Below, one piece after another: positions 1-9,134 of a stretch of 64,000 nucleotides of DNA. The notes beneath the pieces are model-generated. The model did not search any database, was not told where the DNA came from, and saw only the letters and a list, made by a program, of their open reading frames with translations. Source of the DNA: JAXGXJ01 sp963816155. Its GTDB lineage: Bacteria > Actinomycetota > Thermoleophilia > RBG-16-64-13. The DNA lies in the NCBI GenBank assembly GCA_963816155.1, contig CAWFJE010000009.1, forward strand, positions 186,001-250,000, written 5' to 3'. The position numbers were made by a program, and so were the translations under genes. Position 1 is the stretch's first letter, and the number at the start of each line of letters is the position of its first letter.

Positions 1-2
1 TC

Positions 3-2274
3 GATGAGGTCGCGCTCGGCGGCCGTCTACTCCGTCTTCATAGCCGAGATCTTCGCCTGACCCCTCGGGAAGTGGCGGCGTGGGCGCGTCAGAACTGGTC
101 GGTCGTGCTCCAACCGCCCGAGGCTCGGGCCTTGTGGCGGCTCACCGAAGGGTGGCCGGCCGCGCTGGCTCTGCTTGGTCAGCATCTCCTTTCTCGGGGC
201 CCCGGCATCGACCGCGGCGGCGTCATCCGGCTCATGGCGCGGGGTCGTGAACTGCGCACATACCTGGAGGAACACGTCATATCAGGACTGGAGCCGTTGG
301 CGGCAGAGATCGTGCTGACCGCCTCGCTGTTGCCGCGCGTGGTCTTTCCGCGAGACGAGGCCTTCCTCCCTGGCCGCACGGGCGAAGCAGAATCCACTTT
401 GGAAGAACTGGTCTCCCGGGGCTTTCTGGTGACAGCCACCGGCCGGCGTGGCTTCACGCTTCACCCGCTCCTGCGCGGTTTTGCCGAAAGAGAACTCGAG
501 TCCTCTGAAGAGCGGACCGGCCTGATGCGGCGCGCCGCGACACATCTGGAGGCAAACGGGGAGCATCGAGAGGCGGCCTATCTCTATCTGCGCGCGGGCT
601 ACTGCGTGGACGCCGCGCGCCCGCTTCGGGCACTCGCCGTGTCGTCTCCTAGCGCAGTGACGGATTTCGCACGCAGCGAGTGGTTGGACTTGATCCCGGA
701 GATCGTGCTGCATGACCAACCCTGGCTCCTTGTGGCCAGAGCCAAGGCTCTTCAGCAACAGACCGAATACGCTGAGGCGGCCGCGCTCTACGAGCGGGCC
801 GCCCGCCTGCTCTCGGCCGCCGGCGACAAGGAGGGGCTTCTGCCGGTTCTTCTCGCTTCCGTGTTCTGCCTGTTCCACCAGGGCCTCTGGGAGGAATGTC
901 TGGCCGTTCTTGCCCGATGTCGCTCCCTCGCCGGCTCCGCCCGCGAGAAGATCGAGGTGCTGGTGGCCGAGGGGAACGTCTTCGTCAGCCTTTGCCGCTG
1001 GGACGAAGCCGCCGAGAACTGGGAACGGGCCCTTGCCCTTGCTCCCTCTGACGTGCGGGTCTCTTTGACGCCGCGCGTCCACATGCACCGGGCGCGTCTG
1101 TTCTACTGCATGGGACACTACGCGCTGGGCAAGCAGTGGGCCCGCCGAAGCCTGGACTCCATCTCGGAAGGGATCTCGCTCAACAGGGCAACGGGTCTGA
1201 ACGGCTGCGCGATCCTTGAGTACGTTTCGGGAGAGTATGATTCTGCCGAGCGGCACGTGGGCGAATCCCTACGGATGGCCCGCCTCCGCGGTTACAATTT
1301 CCTCCTCATGTCGGCGAGCCTCACGCACGCGGGGCTGGCAATAGCATCCGGGGACTATCGCGCCGGACTGGCCGAAGTGCGCGAGGTCCAGCGGCTGGCG
1401 GCACGGGCCGGTGACCTGGAAGAGTTGTTCTGGGCCGAGGACATGCTCGGCGACCTGTGCAGGCGCCAGAAGAACCCGCGCAGAGCTCTGGAGCATCACC
1501 GCAAGGCGCTCGACATCGTCGACCAGAACCATCTGTCGTTGTTCGAACGGGTGCGCGCCTCGACGGCCATCGCTCTCGACTTTGTCGCCGCTGGCGATGA
1601 GGCCCAGGGGCAGACGGCGCTCGAGGAGGCGGTCGTTACGAGCCGGCGCTGGGGTTTGAACGGCTCTCTGGTCCCCGCTCTCGTGTACCTCGGCTGGCTC
1701 CGTGCCCGCTCGGGACGGGAGCACGAGGCTGCGCGGTCTCTGACGGAAGCCATGAGGCTGGCCGCAGAGCATGAGCATGTGGACTTCCTGGTCCAAGAGG
1801 CGCAGATCGCCATTCCCATCTTGGCTTTGTGCGATCGTTTCGAGGCGGGGTCGTTCATCCGCGCGCGCGTCCTCCCCCTCCTTTCCTCTCGTCTTCAGGG
1901 CTACTTCCATCTTCTGGCCGGTGGTCACACCTATCCTACCGACGTGCCTCTGGGGCCTCCCCGATCCGCTCGGGTGCCCGCCGGCGCGCCGACGTCGGAG
2001 GAGGATGCCAGTGCTCGCCTCGGAGGTCTTCGTAGGCATGGAGACGCTCACCGATCGGGAGCGCGAGGTGCTCAAGATGATCGCGCTGGGCATGTCCAAC
2101 AAAGTCATAGGAGTCAAGCTCTTCATCACAGAGAAGACGGTCAAGACGCACGCGAACCATATCTTCCGCAAGCTGGGCGTATGCAGTCGCCTGCAGGCGA
2201 CCCTGGCCTTCCAGAGCTATCAGCGCGCGCGCAGGAGGCGACCCGCAGGTCCGGGATCGATCGCGGTGAAGTGA
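3..2274 (+). CDS. MalT-type LuxR-family transcriptional regulator (5'-truncated, frameshifted)
   Basis: This is the C-terminal part of a large MalT-like regulator: the tail of an ATPase/arm region, a long TPR-like alpha-helical sensor, and a LuxR HTH DNA-binding domain. The frame is open to the window edge, so the start lies outside; the motif LTEGWPAALAL near base 150 is typical of the arm region. The TPR part reads in one frame to about 1960. The HTH (LTDREREVLKMIALGMSNK, then EKTVKTHANHIFRKLGV) reads one frame over and ends at the TGA at 2274, so there is a +1 shift between about 1960 and 2005. A strong GGAGGAGG lies directly before an ATG at 2005 in the HTH frame, so a separate short HTH protein is possible, but an indel is the simpler reading. 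The ligand is unknown. Confidence 0.8.
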
Positions 2275-2389
2275 GCCGCCCGCGCGACCCGGTCGGTGTC
2301 GGCCGATAGGTCGCTGGGCGGCTCGTGCGCGAGTGGGCGCTCGCGAGGAGGCCCGTGCTGCGGATCTCAGGGATCCGTCTTCTTGAGGC

Positions 2390-3397
2390 CTACTTCTCGA
2401 TCCTCACTGGTATCTCGACGACGTTCTGCTGCGAGCCGTCTTTCGCGGAGTAGACGAAGACGATGATCGAACCCTGGCCTGCCTGTTCAACCACGAAGTC
2501 CGCAGTCACATCGAAGGTCCCTCTCGTACCGGTACCCGAAGTGGCGGTGACGTGCTCGTCGTAGACGATGAGGCCGTCCCAGTCGGTGATGTTGAGCTGG
2601 AAGGTCGCCTCGAAGACGTTGGCCGTCCCGGTCACCCGCACCGGGCTCGTGATGGTCTCGCCAAGTGTGGGCGACTCGACGAGGATGGCCGGGGAGAGAT
2701 CCTCGTAGTCGCTGCGGTCCACGGGATGGTCGAGGATGATGCCCTCACCGCCGAAGACCTCCACAGGTTCGCCATCGAGCATGAAGTTCACGCCCTCCAC
2801 CGTTGGGAACTGCGTGAGAGTGAATACCACCTGGGCCAGACGCAGGGCCATGGAGAGACTGCCCCCGCCCGATGCGTACTCCTTGGAGAGATCCACGGTG
2901 GCGATGCCTTTGTCTATGGTGAGCCCCAGGAAGGTGGTTCCCTCCGGTATGGTGCTGACCACGCCTGCGTCCTGCTCCGCAGCTGTGGGGCCTTCCAGCA
3001 GGGCCTTCATCGCCGCTGCTCCCACGGCGTCGGTCTTGGGCAGCACACGGGCGTGGGCAGATATCTTCTCGTCTCGAGAGTAGTAGACGCGAACCTTGAT
3101 GGTCGCTGCTTCCGGTCCTGAGGTCACGGTGGTAGAGGTCGCGCTCGGTTCCGAGGTGGAGGTCTCGGTCACTTCCGAGGTGGAGGTCGTGGTGCTCTCT
3201 TCCGACGGGACGGTCACAGCGGTCCCGCCGCCTTCGATAGTGCTGACCGTGCCGCCATCACCCACATCATCTCCTGTGCCGCAGGCGGCGACACCCAGGG
3301 TCAAGGCTGCGATGACCAGTACGAACAGGCCGGTTGCCGCTCTGTATCGTGGGGCTCGCCGGGCCTCGGAACGTCCAGCGGTACACTTGGTCTTCAA
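2390..3397 (-). CDS. GerMN/Gmad2-domain lipoprotein (LpqB-like position)
   Basis: Predicted secreted lipoprotein of 335 residues. The N-terminus has a hydrophobic segment ending in the lipobox VAAC, followed by a Ser/Thr/Glu-rich linker. A GerMN domain follows (VRVYYSRDEK at its start, MKALLEGP, then a DLSKEYASG motif). The C-terminus is a Gmad2 immunoglobulin-like domain (SPTLGETITSPVRVTGTA). I chose the TTG start at 3397 because AAGGAGGAAGG sits 3 bases upstream; a longer ATG reading to 3511 lacks a ribosome site and adds an unlikely leader. It lies 110 bases downstream of the histidine kinase gene on the same strand. In many Actinobacteria the kinase MtrB is followed by LpqB, also a GerMN lipoprotein but with Gmad1 rather than Gmad2, so a role in modulating the kinase is inferred. 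Confidence 0.8.
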   Translation of the reverse strand: MKTKCTAGRSEARRAPRYRAATGLFVLVIAALTLGVAACGTGDDVGDGGTVSTIEGGGTAVTVPSEESTTTSTSEVTETSTSEPSATSTTVTSGPEAATIKVRVYYSRDEKISAHARVLPKTDAVGAAAMKALLEGPTAAEQDAGVVSTIPEGTTFLGLTIDKGIATVDLSKEYASGGGSLSMALRLAQVVFTLTQFPTVEGVNFMLDGEPVEVFGGEGIILDHPVDRSDYEDLSPAILVESPTLGETITSPVRVTGTANVFEATFQLNITDWDGLIVYDEHVTATSGTGTRGTFDVTADFVVEQAGQGSIIVFVYSAKDGSQQNVVEIPVRIEK

Positions 3398-3507
3398 GGT
3401 CCTTCCTCCTTCTGGAACCGGTCCGTTCCCGTCGGCCGTGCTGTATGAGACGACTCTATGTTTGACCTGGGGATTAACGGACCTGCAGCGAATCTGTAAC
3501 GATCGTG

Positions 3508-4968
3508 TCACAGAGTGGTTTCCGCCAGGCTGGGGTCTGGCAGAGTGAGGACGAAATGCGCGCCGCCCTCGGCCAGATTGCCGGCGGTCAGGTCGCCGCT
3601 CAACAGGCGGGCGTTCTCTCGTGCGATCGCGAGACCCAGACCGCTGCCGCGACTGGAAGAACGGCTCGGGTCCGCCTTGTAGAAGCGGTCGAAGACGTGG
3701 GGAAGGTGCTCCGGGGGGATGCCGGCGCCGCTGTCGTCCACCACTATCTCCACCGCGCCACCTTCGGCGGGTGCATTCACCCAGGAGCGGACGCGGATGA
3801 GGATGGGGGGCGCCCCGTGGCGCAGCGCGTTTTCGACGAGGTTGACGATGATACGTTCCAGGCGGCGCTTGTCGGTGTGGATGACGTGACTCCTATTGTG
3901 GCTCTCGCTCTCCACGCCTACTCGCGAAGACCATCCGTACGCCACGACGACCTGCGTCAGCAGGTCTTCCAGCTGTACTGGTTCGATGACGGTATCCGCG
4001 GATTGAGCATCCAACCTGCTGATCTCAAGTAGGTCATCAACGAGTTCCCGAAGCCTCCCGATATCGTTGCCGACCATCGAAGCCAGCCGGTCGATCTCCG
4101 GCGGACACCCGCTCGCTTGACTCTCAGTGCGGGTCTTTAGCAGGGATGCCTCGCCCACCAGGGCGGCGACCGGCGTCCGCAACTCGTGAGCCACATCGGC
4201 CACGAAGCGGCGTTCCCGGGCCTGTCCAGCCTCGAGGTCCGACATCTTCGTCTGAAGGTTCTCGGCCATACGGTTGAAGGAGGCCGCAAGAGCGCCGAAC
4301 TCGTCCTGACCGGCAGGGAGTCGGATGTCGAGGTCGCCTTCCGCCATGCGGACTGTGGCCTTGCTCGCCCGGCGCAGCGGGGCCAGTAGGCGCCGAGCCA
4401 GAAGGTAGCCGGCCAGCGCTCCAAGAACTGCCAGGATGATGCCGGCTACGAGCAGGATGTTGCGCAGGCGGGCCAGATCCGCGAGACGTTCACCCTGAGG
4501 GAAGAAGAAGTAGAGGCTGAGGTCGTCGGAACGTACCTGGCCTCCCACCGCGACGGTGGGTTCCCCGCTCATCTCGATGGTCTGGAAGCCAACGCGACCT
4601 TCCTCCACCTTGGCGGCCAACTCCGGCGTGACCAGGTCCTCCGTGACTTGGGCACCGGACACATAGCTCTCATCACCGGCCTGGATGAGTGCGGCGAAGT
4701 CTCCCCGCCGCTGCAGAGCAGCCAGCAGTCGGTCGTAGTCCTCGGGCTGGGGGTCGGCAGGGAGGATGGAATCGGCCAGGAAGAAATTGAACTGCGCTTG
4801 GGTGAGCGCCTTGTCCAGGGCATCATTGTCCGAAGCCGCCGTAGTGATGAAGAATGCCGAGAGCGCCAGAGCCAGAGCGGTCACGATGACCGCCGTCGCG
4901 AAGATGAGGGCCATCCGGCGGGTGAGAGAGCGCCGGGGTCGGAACGTCGACGCGGTCCGCCCCCGCAT
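3508..4968 (-). CDS. HAMP-domain sensor histidine kinase
   Basis: Membrane-bound sensor kinase of 486 residues. Residues 18-43 form TM1, about 44-168 an extracytoplasmic sensor region, and 170-190 TM2. A HAMP domain follows (LLARRLLAPLRRA to about residue 240). The dimerisation and phosphoacceptor H-box is VAHELRTPVAA with His261. The ATPase domain has the N box NLVENALRHG, G1 DDSGAGIPPEH, F box FDRFYKAD and G2 GSGLGLAIA. The ATG at 4968 shares its A with the TGA of the upstream response regulator gene (TGATG), so the two are translationally coupled. The layout resembles MtrB-type kinases, but the signal is not known. Confidence 0.93.
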   Translation of the reverse strand: MRGRTASTFRPRRSLTRRMALIFATAVIVTALALALSAFFITTAASDNDALDKALTQAQFNFFLADSILPADPQPEDYDRLLAALQRRGDFAALIQAGDESYVSGAQVTEDLVTPELAAKVEEGRVGFQTIEMSGEPTVAVGGQVRSDDLSLYFFFPQGERLADLARLRNILLVAGIILAVLGALAGYLLARRLLAPLRRASKATVRMAEGDLDIRLPAGQDEFGALAASFNRMAENLQTKMSDLEAGQARERRFVADVAHELRTPVAALVGEASLLKTRTESQASGCPPEIDRLASMVGNDIGRLRELVDDLLEISRLDAQSADTVIEPVQLEDLLTQVVVAYGWSSRVGVESESHNRSHVIHTDKRRLERIIVNLVENALRHGAPPILIRVRSWVNAPAEGGAVEIVVDDSGAGIPPEHLPHVFDRFYKADPSRSSSRGSGLGLAIARENARLLSGDLTAGNLAEGGAHFVLTLPDPSLAETTL

Positions 4969-5741
4969 CAGCGCTGCGCCCTGTAGCCGACCCCCCGCAC
5001 AGTGAGTATGAGGGCGGGGTGGGCCGGGTCCTCTTCTATCTTGGCCCGTAGCCTCTGGACATGGACGTCGACCAAGCGACTGTCGCCCAGGTAGGAGTAT
5101 CCCCACACCAGTTCCAGGAGTTGGTCACGGGAGAGTACCTGGCCGGCATGACGGATCAGCTCATAGAGCAGGCGGAACTCGGTCACCGTGAGAGGCACTT
5201 CCTCTGGGCCGCGGCGGACGACAAAGGCGCCCGGGTCGATGCTGAGCGGACCCAGGACGAGAAGAGGCAGGTGTGTCGCGGCGATCGCGCCGGGCGCCGC
5301 AACGCCCTCGACATCCAGAGCCAGCGCTGGGGCCGCCGCGACCGAAGCGCCGGCGCCGCCCTCCGCCACGCTCCTCGCAGAGGCCCTTCTCAGGACAGAG
5401 CGCACGCGAGCGACCAATTCAGGGAACTCGAAGGGCTTGGTCACGTAGTCGTCTGCACCCGACTCGAGTCCGCCGACAACGTCATCCGTGGAAGCGCGCG
5501 CGGTCAGCATCACGATGGGCGCGAGCGAGATCTTGCGTAGCTCCCGGCAGACGGCGAATCCATCGAGTCCCGGCAACATGACGTCGAGAAGCACCAGGTC
5601 GGGCTTGTGAGAGGCGAAGGCGATCAGCGCTCCGGGCCCGTCCTCGGCCGTGATCGCGCGGAAGCCTTCGCCCTCCAGACCCAATCGGATGACCTCGCGC
5701 AATGAGGGGTCGTCTTCGACGATAAGCAGGAGTGGGTCCAC
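4968..5741 (-). CDS. OmpR-family response regulator
   Basis: Two-component response regulator of about 257 residues. The receiver domain has acidic residues IVEDD, phosphoacceptor Asp53 (LVLLDVMLPGLDG) and Lys102 (VTKPFEFPEL). A long Ala/Val-rich linker of some 45 residues leads to an OmpR-type winged helix (LTVTEFRLLYELIRHAGQVL and VDVHVQRLRAKIEEDPAHP). I chose the GTG at 5741 because the receiver begins immediately after it (VDPLLLIVED); GGAGGTG and AGCAGGG lie upstream. The open frame extends to 5990 but the extra residues do not look coding and would overlap the nrdR promoter. The gene overlaps its cognate kinase downstream. The linker is longer than usual for the family. Confidence 0.9.
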   Translation of the reverse strand: MDPLLLIVEDDPSLREVIRLGLEGEGFRAITAEDGPGALIAFASHKPDLVLLDVMLPGLDGFAVCRELRKISLAPIVMLTARASTDDVVGGLESGADDYVTKPFEFPELVARVRSVLRRASARSVAEGGAGASVAAAPALALDVEGVAAPGAIAATHLPLLVLGPLSIDPGAFVVRRGPEEVPLTVTEFRLLYELIRHAGQVLSRDQLLELVWGYSYLGDSRLVDVHVQRLRAKIEEDPAHPALILTVRGVGYRAQR

Positions 5742-5852
5742 ATAGAGATTATCCCTGCTGGCACCTCCCCAGTCCAGGCCGGACGCCTCCAGCGGACGTA
5801 TGTCAAGGCCTCGGCCGGATGGTTTTTGGCGGAAACTGGGGCTTTTTATCCT

Positions 5853-5881
5853 TTGACGTGCTATATCTTGGGTGCTAGCAT
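5853..5881 (+). promoter_or_regulatory. Sigma-70-type promoter of nrdR-nrdJ
   Basis: TTGACG at 5853-5858 and TAGCAT at 5876-5881 are separated by 17 bases, an optimal spacing. The promoter lies about 140 bases before the nrdR start. It overlaps the first NrdR box, and the second box lies just downstream, so NrdR binding would block RNA polymerase. Confidence 0.55.
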
Positions 5882-5905
5882 TCCCAGACATACAAGATAT
5901 TGTGT
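5857..5905 (+). promoter_or_regulatory. Pair of NrdR boxes
   Basis: Two inverted copies of an NrdR-box-like core are present: CTATATCTTG at 5861-5870 and CAAGATATTG at 5893-5902, the latter followed by TGT. Their start-to-start distance is 32 bases, which matches the roughly three-helical-turn spacing known for tandem NrdR boxes. They straddle the predicted promoter of the nrdR-nrdJ operon, so the operon is probably autoregulated by NrdR in response to ATP/dATP. Confidence 0.75.
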
Positions 5906-6020
5906 TTTGGTCGAGGTAGTAATCGTGGGTCTGCTCCCGATGTACCAAGATCAAGGGCGTACGCGTCGTACGCCAACAGAGACGAATCACCGGAGTCGAG
6001 TGCCGGAAAACGGGGGGATC

Positions 6021-6482
6021 GTGAACTGTCCGTATTGCGGATCGCCTGAGAGTCGGGTGGTGGACTCGCGTGAGACCGACAGTAAGGAGGCCATCCGGCG
6101 CCGCCGAGAGTGCTCAGCATGTGGCCAACGCTTCACCACGTACGAGAAGATCGAAGAGATCCCCATCATGATCCAGAAGCGCGACGGGAGCATTGAACTC
6201 TTCCATCCCGACAAACTGCTTCATGGTCTGTTGCGGGCCTGTACCAAGCGGGACGTGCCCGTGGAGCAACTGGAGCAGATCGTCGGCGACATAGAGCGTC
6301 AACTGCGCGAGGAACTTGTCTACGAGGTCACGTCCGAGCGGGTGGGTAAGATGGCGCTCGAACGGCTGCAGCAGGTGGATCTGGTGGCGTACGTGCGCTT
6401 CGCCTCGGTATACAGGCAGTTCGAGAGTGTCGAGGAGTTCAAGAACGAATTGGTACAGCTTGCGAACGGGGGGGCCCGATGA
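6021..6482 (+). CDS. nrdR: Transcriptional repressor NrdR
   Basis: NrdR represses ribonucleotide reductase genes when dATP accumulates. The 153-residue protein starts with the zinc ribbon CPYCG...CSACGQRFTTYE and is followed by an ATP-cone domain (MIQKRDGSIELFHPDKLLHG). I use the GTG at 6021 since NrdR proteins begin right before CPYCG and GGGGGG lies 4 bases upstream; an in-frame reading from 5826 would run through the promoter and NrdR boxes. The TGA overlaps the ATG of nrdJ (ATGA), which shows an operon. The length is normal for the family. Confidence 0.96.
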   Translation: MNCPYCGSPESRVVDSRETDSKEAIRRRRECSACGQRFTTYEKIEEIPIMIQKRDGSIELFHPDKLLHGLLRACTKRDVPVEQLEQIVGDIERQLREELVYEVTSERVGKMALERLQQVDLVAYVRFASVYRQFESVEEFKNELVQLANGGAR

Positions 6483-8791
6483 GTATCGCCGCGATACGAT
6501 CGCTGTCAGGAGAGCTTGAACAGAGGCTTTCACCGAGCGCCAAGAAGGTGTTGGAGCGACGCTATCTCAAGCGTACCGAGGACGGGACCCCGATCGAGAC
6601 TCCTGCCGAGATGTTCGCTCGAGTGGCGGAGAACATAGCCCAGGGCGACCTCAAATATCGGCCCCACGTCGCGCTCGACGACACCATCGCAGAGTTCTTC
6701 GCCGCCATGTCGCGGCTCGAGTTCCTCCCCAACACCCCCACGCTCATGAACGCCGGCCGCGAACTCCAGCAACTATCGGCCTGCTTCGTCCTGCCCGTCG
6801 AGGACAGCATGGAGTCGATCTTCGGTGCCATCCGCGACGCTGCTCTTGTCCACCAGTCAGGAGGGGGGACGGGGTTCAGCTTCAGCCGGCTACGCCCCAA
6901 GAACGACCTGGTGCGTTCCACCATGGGCGTGGCCAGCGGTCCGGTCTCGTTCATGCGTGTGTTCGACATGGCCACCGAGACCATCAAGCAGGGTGGTACG
7001 CGGCGGGGCGCCAACATGGGCATACTCCGTGTCGATCACCCCGACATCATCGAGTTCATCCGGGCCAAAGAGGACGAGCATATCCTCAACAACTTCAACA
7101 TCTCGGTGGGGGTCACCGAGGAGTTCATGGGGGCGGTCCTCACCGGTCAGGACTACGCCTTGCGCAACCCGCGCGACCTCATCGAGGTGGGGCGGCTGAA
7201 CGCACGCGAGGTCTTTGACCTCATCGTCGACCTGGCCTGGAAGAACGGTGAACCGGGGATCGTGTTCCTCGATCGACTCAACCGCGACAACCCAACGCCC
7301 AAGGTTGGCCAGATCGAGTCGACAAATCCTTGCGGTGAGCAACCTTTGCTCCCTTACGAGAGCTGCAACCTAGGCTCCATCAATCTTGCACTCATGGTCA
7401 AGGACGGCGAGGTCGACTGGGACCGGCTGGCTCGGGTCACGAGGACCGCCGTCCATTTCTTGGACAACGTCATCGACATGAACCGGTACCCGCTGGCGGA
7501 GATCGGCGAGATGACCAAGAGCAACCGTAAGATCGGGCTGGGGGTCATGGGCTGGGCCGACCTGTTGGTCGAACTGGACGTTGCCTACGACTCAAACGAA
7601 GCCATCCGCCTCGCTCACGAGGTCATGGGTTTTGTCAATGACAAGGCTGTCGAGATGTCAGAGGAACTGGCGGAGGAGCGGGGTATGTTCCCCAACTGGG
7701 GGGACAGTACGTGGGCCGCCAAGGGCCGCCGGGTGCGCAACGCGACCCTCACCACCATCGCCCCGACGGGGACCATCTCCATAATCGCCAACTGTTCCAG
7801 CGGCGTGGAGCCCATCTTCGCCCTGGCCTTCATCCGCAACGTCATGGACAACACCGAGCTGCCCGAGGCGCACCCGGCCCTGGAGCAGGTCCTCAAAGAT
7901 CGAGGGCTGTTCTCCGAGGGGCTCATGAAGAGTGTGGCGGCTGTGGGCGGGCTGCACGAGTTGGACGTGCCTGAAGACCTGAAGCGCGTGTTCGTCACCG
8001 CTCACGACGTCACTCCTGAGTGGCATATCCGTATGCAGGCGGCCTTTCAGGACCACGTCGACAACGCCGTCTCGAAGACGGTGAACTTTCCCAACCAGGC
8101 CAAGCCTGAGGATGTGGAGCGGGTGTATCTCCTGGCCTACGAGTTGGGCGTGAAGGGGGTCACCATCTATCGCGACGGCTCCCGGCAGGAGCAGGTCCTC
8201 AACATCGGTGAGGTCAAGCGGAAAGGTGATGCGGCAGGCGGTGGCCGGCAACTGGAACTGGGGGCAGATGGCGCGGATACCCTGCCCGTGCGGCCGAGTC
8301 GTTCGCCGGTGCTGCGCGGCGAGACCCGGGAGAAGGTCACCGGTTGCGGCAGCCTCTATGTGACCGTCAATGAGGACGACTTCGGCCCGCGCGAACTCTT
8401 CGCCAACATGGGCAAGGCCGGAGGCTGCGCCTCCGCTTCCACCGAAGCCATCGGCCGCCTGATCTCCTTAGCTTTCCGCTACGGAGTCCCGCCCGACAAG
8501 ATCGTCAAGCAACTGCGCGGCATCCGCTGCCACGTACCGCTGGGCTTCGGACCCAAGCAGATCCTGTCCTGCCCCGACGCCATCGGCAAGGCCCTCGCCG
8601 ACAAGTACCATCTCATGAACGGCAACGGGGGCAAGGCCGTGGGGCAGTTGGAGATGCCCATCGCCTACGCCCAGGGAGCCTGCCCCGACTGCGGAGGCGC
8701 CATCGAGCACGAGGGGGGCTGCATGGTGTGCAGGGCCTGTGGCTACTCGAAATGCTCGAGGGATAGGGGCCGCGATGACCATCTTCAGTGA
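6479..8791 (+). CDS. nrdJ: Class II (adenosylcobalamin-dependent) ribonucleotide reductase NrdJ
   Basis: Reduces ribonucleotides to deoxyribonucleotides using a coenzyme B12-derived thiyl radical, so it is active with or without oxygen. The 770-residue protein has PNTPTLMNAGRELQQLSACF (active-site region with Cys102), HQSGGGTGFSFSRLRP, the NPCGEQPLLPYESCNLGSI segment containing Cys285 and Cys296, and APTGTISIIANCSSGVEP in the barrel. The C-terminus carries a GCGSLYVTVNED/TSCPD-type region and then two CxxC pairs near residues 745-765, as in the vitamin B12-dependent subfamily. The ATG overlaps the nrdR stop. The cell therefore needs cobalamin for DNA synthesis, unless another RNR lies elsewhere. 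Confidence 0.97.
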   Translation: MSIAAIRSLSGELEQRLSPSAKKVLERRYLKRTEDGTPIETPAEMFARVAENIAQGDLKYRPHVALDDTIAEFFAAMSRLEFLPNTPTLMNAGRELQQLSACFVLPVEDSMESIFGAIRDAALVHQSGGGTGFSFSRLRPKNDLVRSTMGVASGPVSFMRVFDMATETIKQGGTRRGANMGILRVDHPDIIEFIRAKEDEHILNNFNISVGVTEEFMGAVLTGQDYALRNPRDLIEVGRLNAREVFDLIVDLAWKNGEPGIVFLDRLNRDNPTPKVGQIESTNPCGEQPLLPYESCNLGSINLALMVKDGEVDWDRLARVTRTAVHFLDNVIDMNRYPLAEIGEMTKSNRKIGLGVMGWADLLVELDVAYDSNEAIRLAHEVMGFVNDKAVEMSEELAEERGMFPNWGDSTWAAKGRRVRNATLTTIAPTGTISIIANCSSGVEPIFALAFIRNVMDNTELPEAHPALEQVLKDRGLFSEGLMKSVAAVGGLHELDVPEDLKRVFVTAHDVTPEWHIRMQAAFQDHVDNAVSKTVNFPNQAKPEDVERVYLLAYELGVKGVTIYRDGSRQEQVLNIGEVKRKGDAAGGGRQLELGADGADTLPVRPSRSPVLRGETREKVTGCGSLYVTVNEDDFGPRELFANMGKAGGCASASTEAIGRLISLAFRYGVPPDKIVKQLRGIRCHVPLGFGPKQILSCPDAIGKALADKYHLMNGNGGKAVGQLEMPIAYAQGACPDCGGAIEHEGGCMVCRACGYSKCSRDRGRDDHLQ

Positions 8792-9065
8792 TGTCGAGTT
8801 GGTGGCAGTGCAAGAGGCCGCCTTCCCCGATGCCTTCACGGTGACCTTCGACGTCATCTATGCCGGCGAGACCTGGTGCCGGTCGGTGGTGGAGGTGGGG
8901 GGCGCGGTGGCGGCCGAGAGGGGCAACGACGAACGGGCGGTCGTGGGGGCGGCCCGTGACGCGCTGCTGGAACTGCTGGTCATGGAGGCGGTCCCGGTGT
9001 CGTTCCATCTGCATCTGGGGCCGGACGGCTCGACCGTGCTGGCGCGGGGTACGCCGGGGGCCTGA
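8775..9065 (+). CDS. Small hypothetical protein, cotranscribed with nrdJ
   Basis: A 96-residue protein that I do not recognise. It starts MTIFSDVELVAVQEAAF, overlaps the last 17 bases of nrdJ and has AGGGGCCGC just before its ATG. The sequence alternates predicted beta-strand stretches (AFTVTFDVIYAGETW, VPVSFHLHLG) with an amphipathic helix (RAVVGAARDALLELLVMEA), suggesting a small alpha/beta fold, with no signal peptide. The overlap implies coupled translation with the ribonucleotide reductase. Function unknown. Confidence 0.6.
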   Translation: MTIFSDVELVAVQEAAFPDAFTVTFDVIYAGETWCRSVVEVGGAVAAERGNDERAVVGAARDALLELLVMEAVPVSFHLHLGPDGSTVLARGTPGA

Positions 9066-9134
9066 CCCTGAAGCCCGGCTACTGAGGACCGAGGCCACCC
9101 GCCGGTTGCGACCGCCTTGCCCTCGCGGCGGGGA

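Noticed and set aside
2350..2389. Small hairpin GGATC/GATCC between the LuxR gene and the lipoprotein gene as a terminator
   Set aside because: The stem is only five base pairs and the T-run is poor.
5826..6020. N-terminal extension of NrdR
   Set aside because: The extension would read through the promoter and NrdR boxes; NrdR proteins start immediately before CPYCG.
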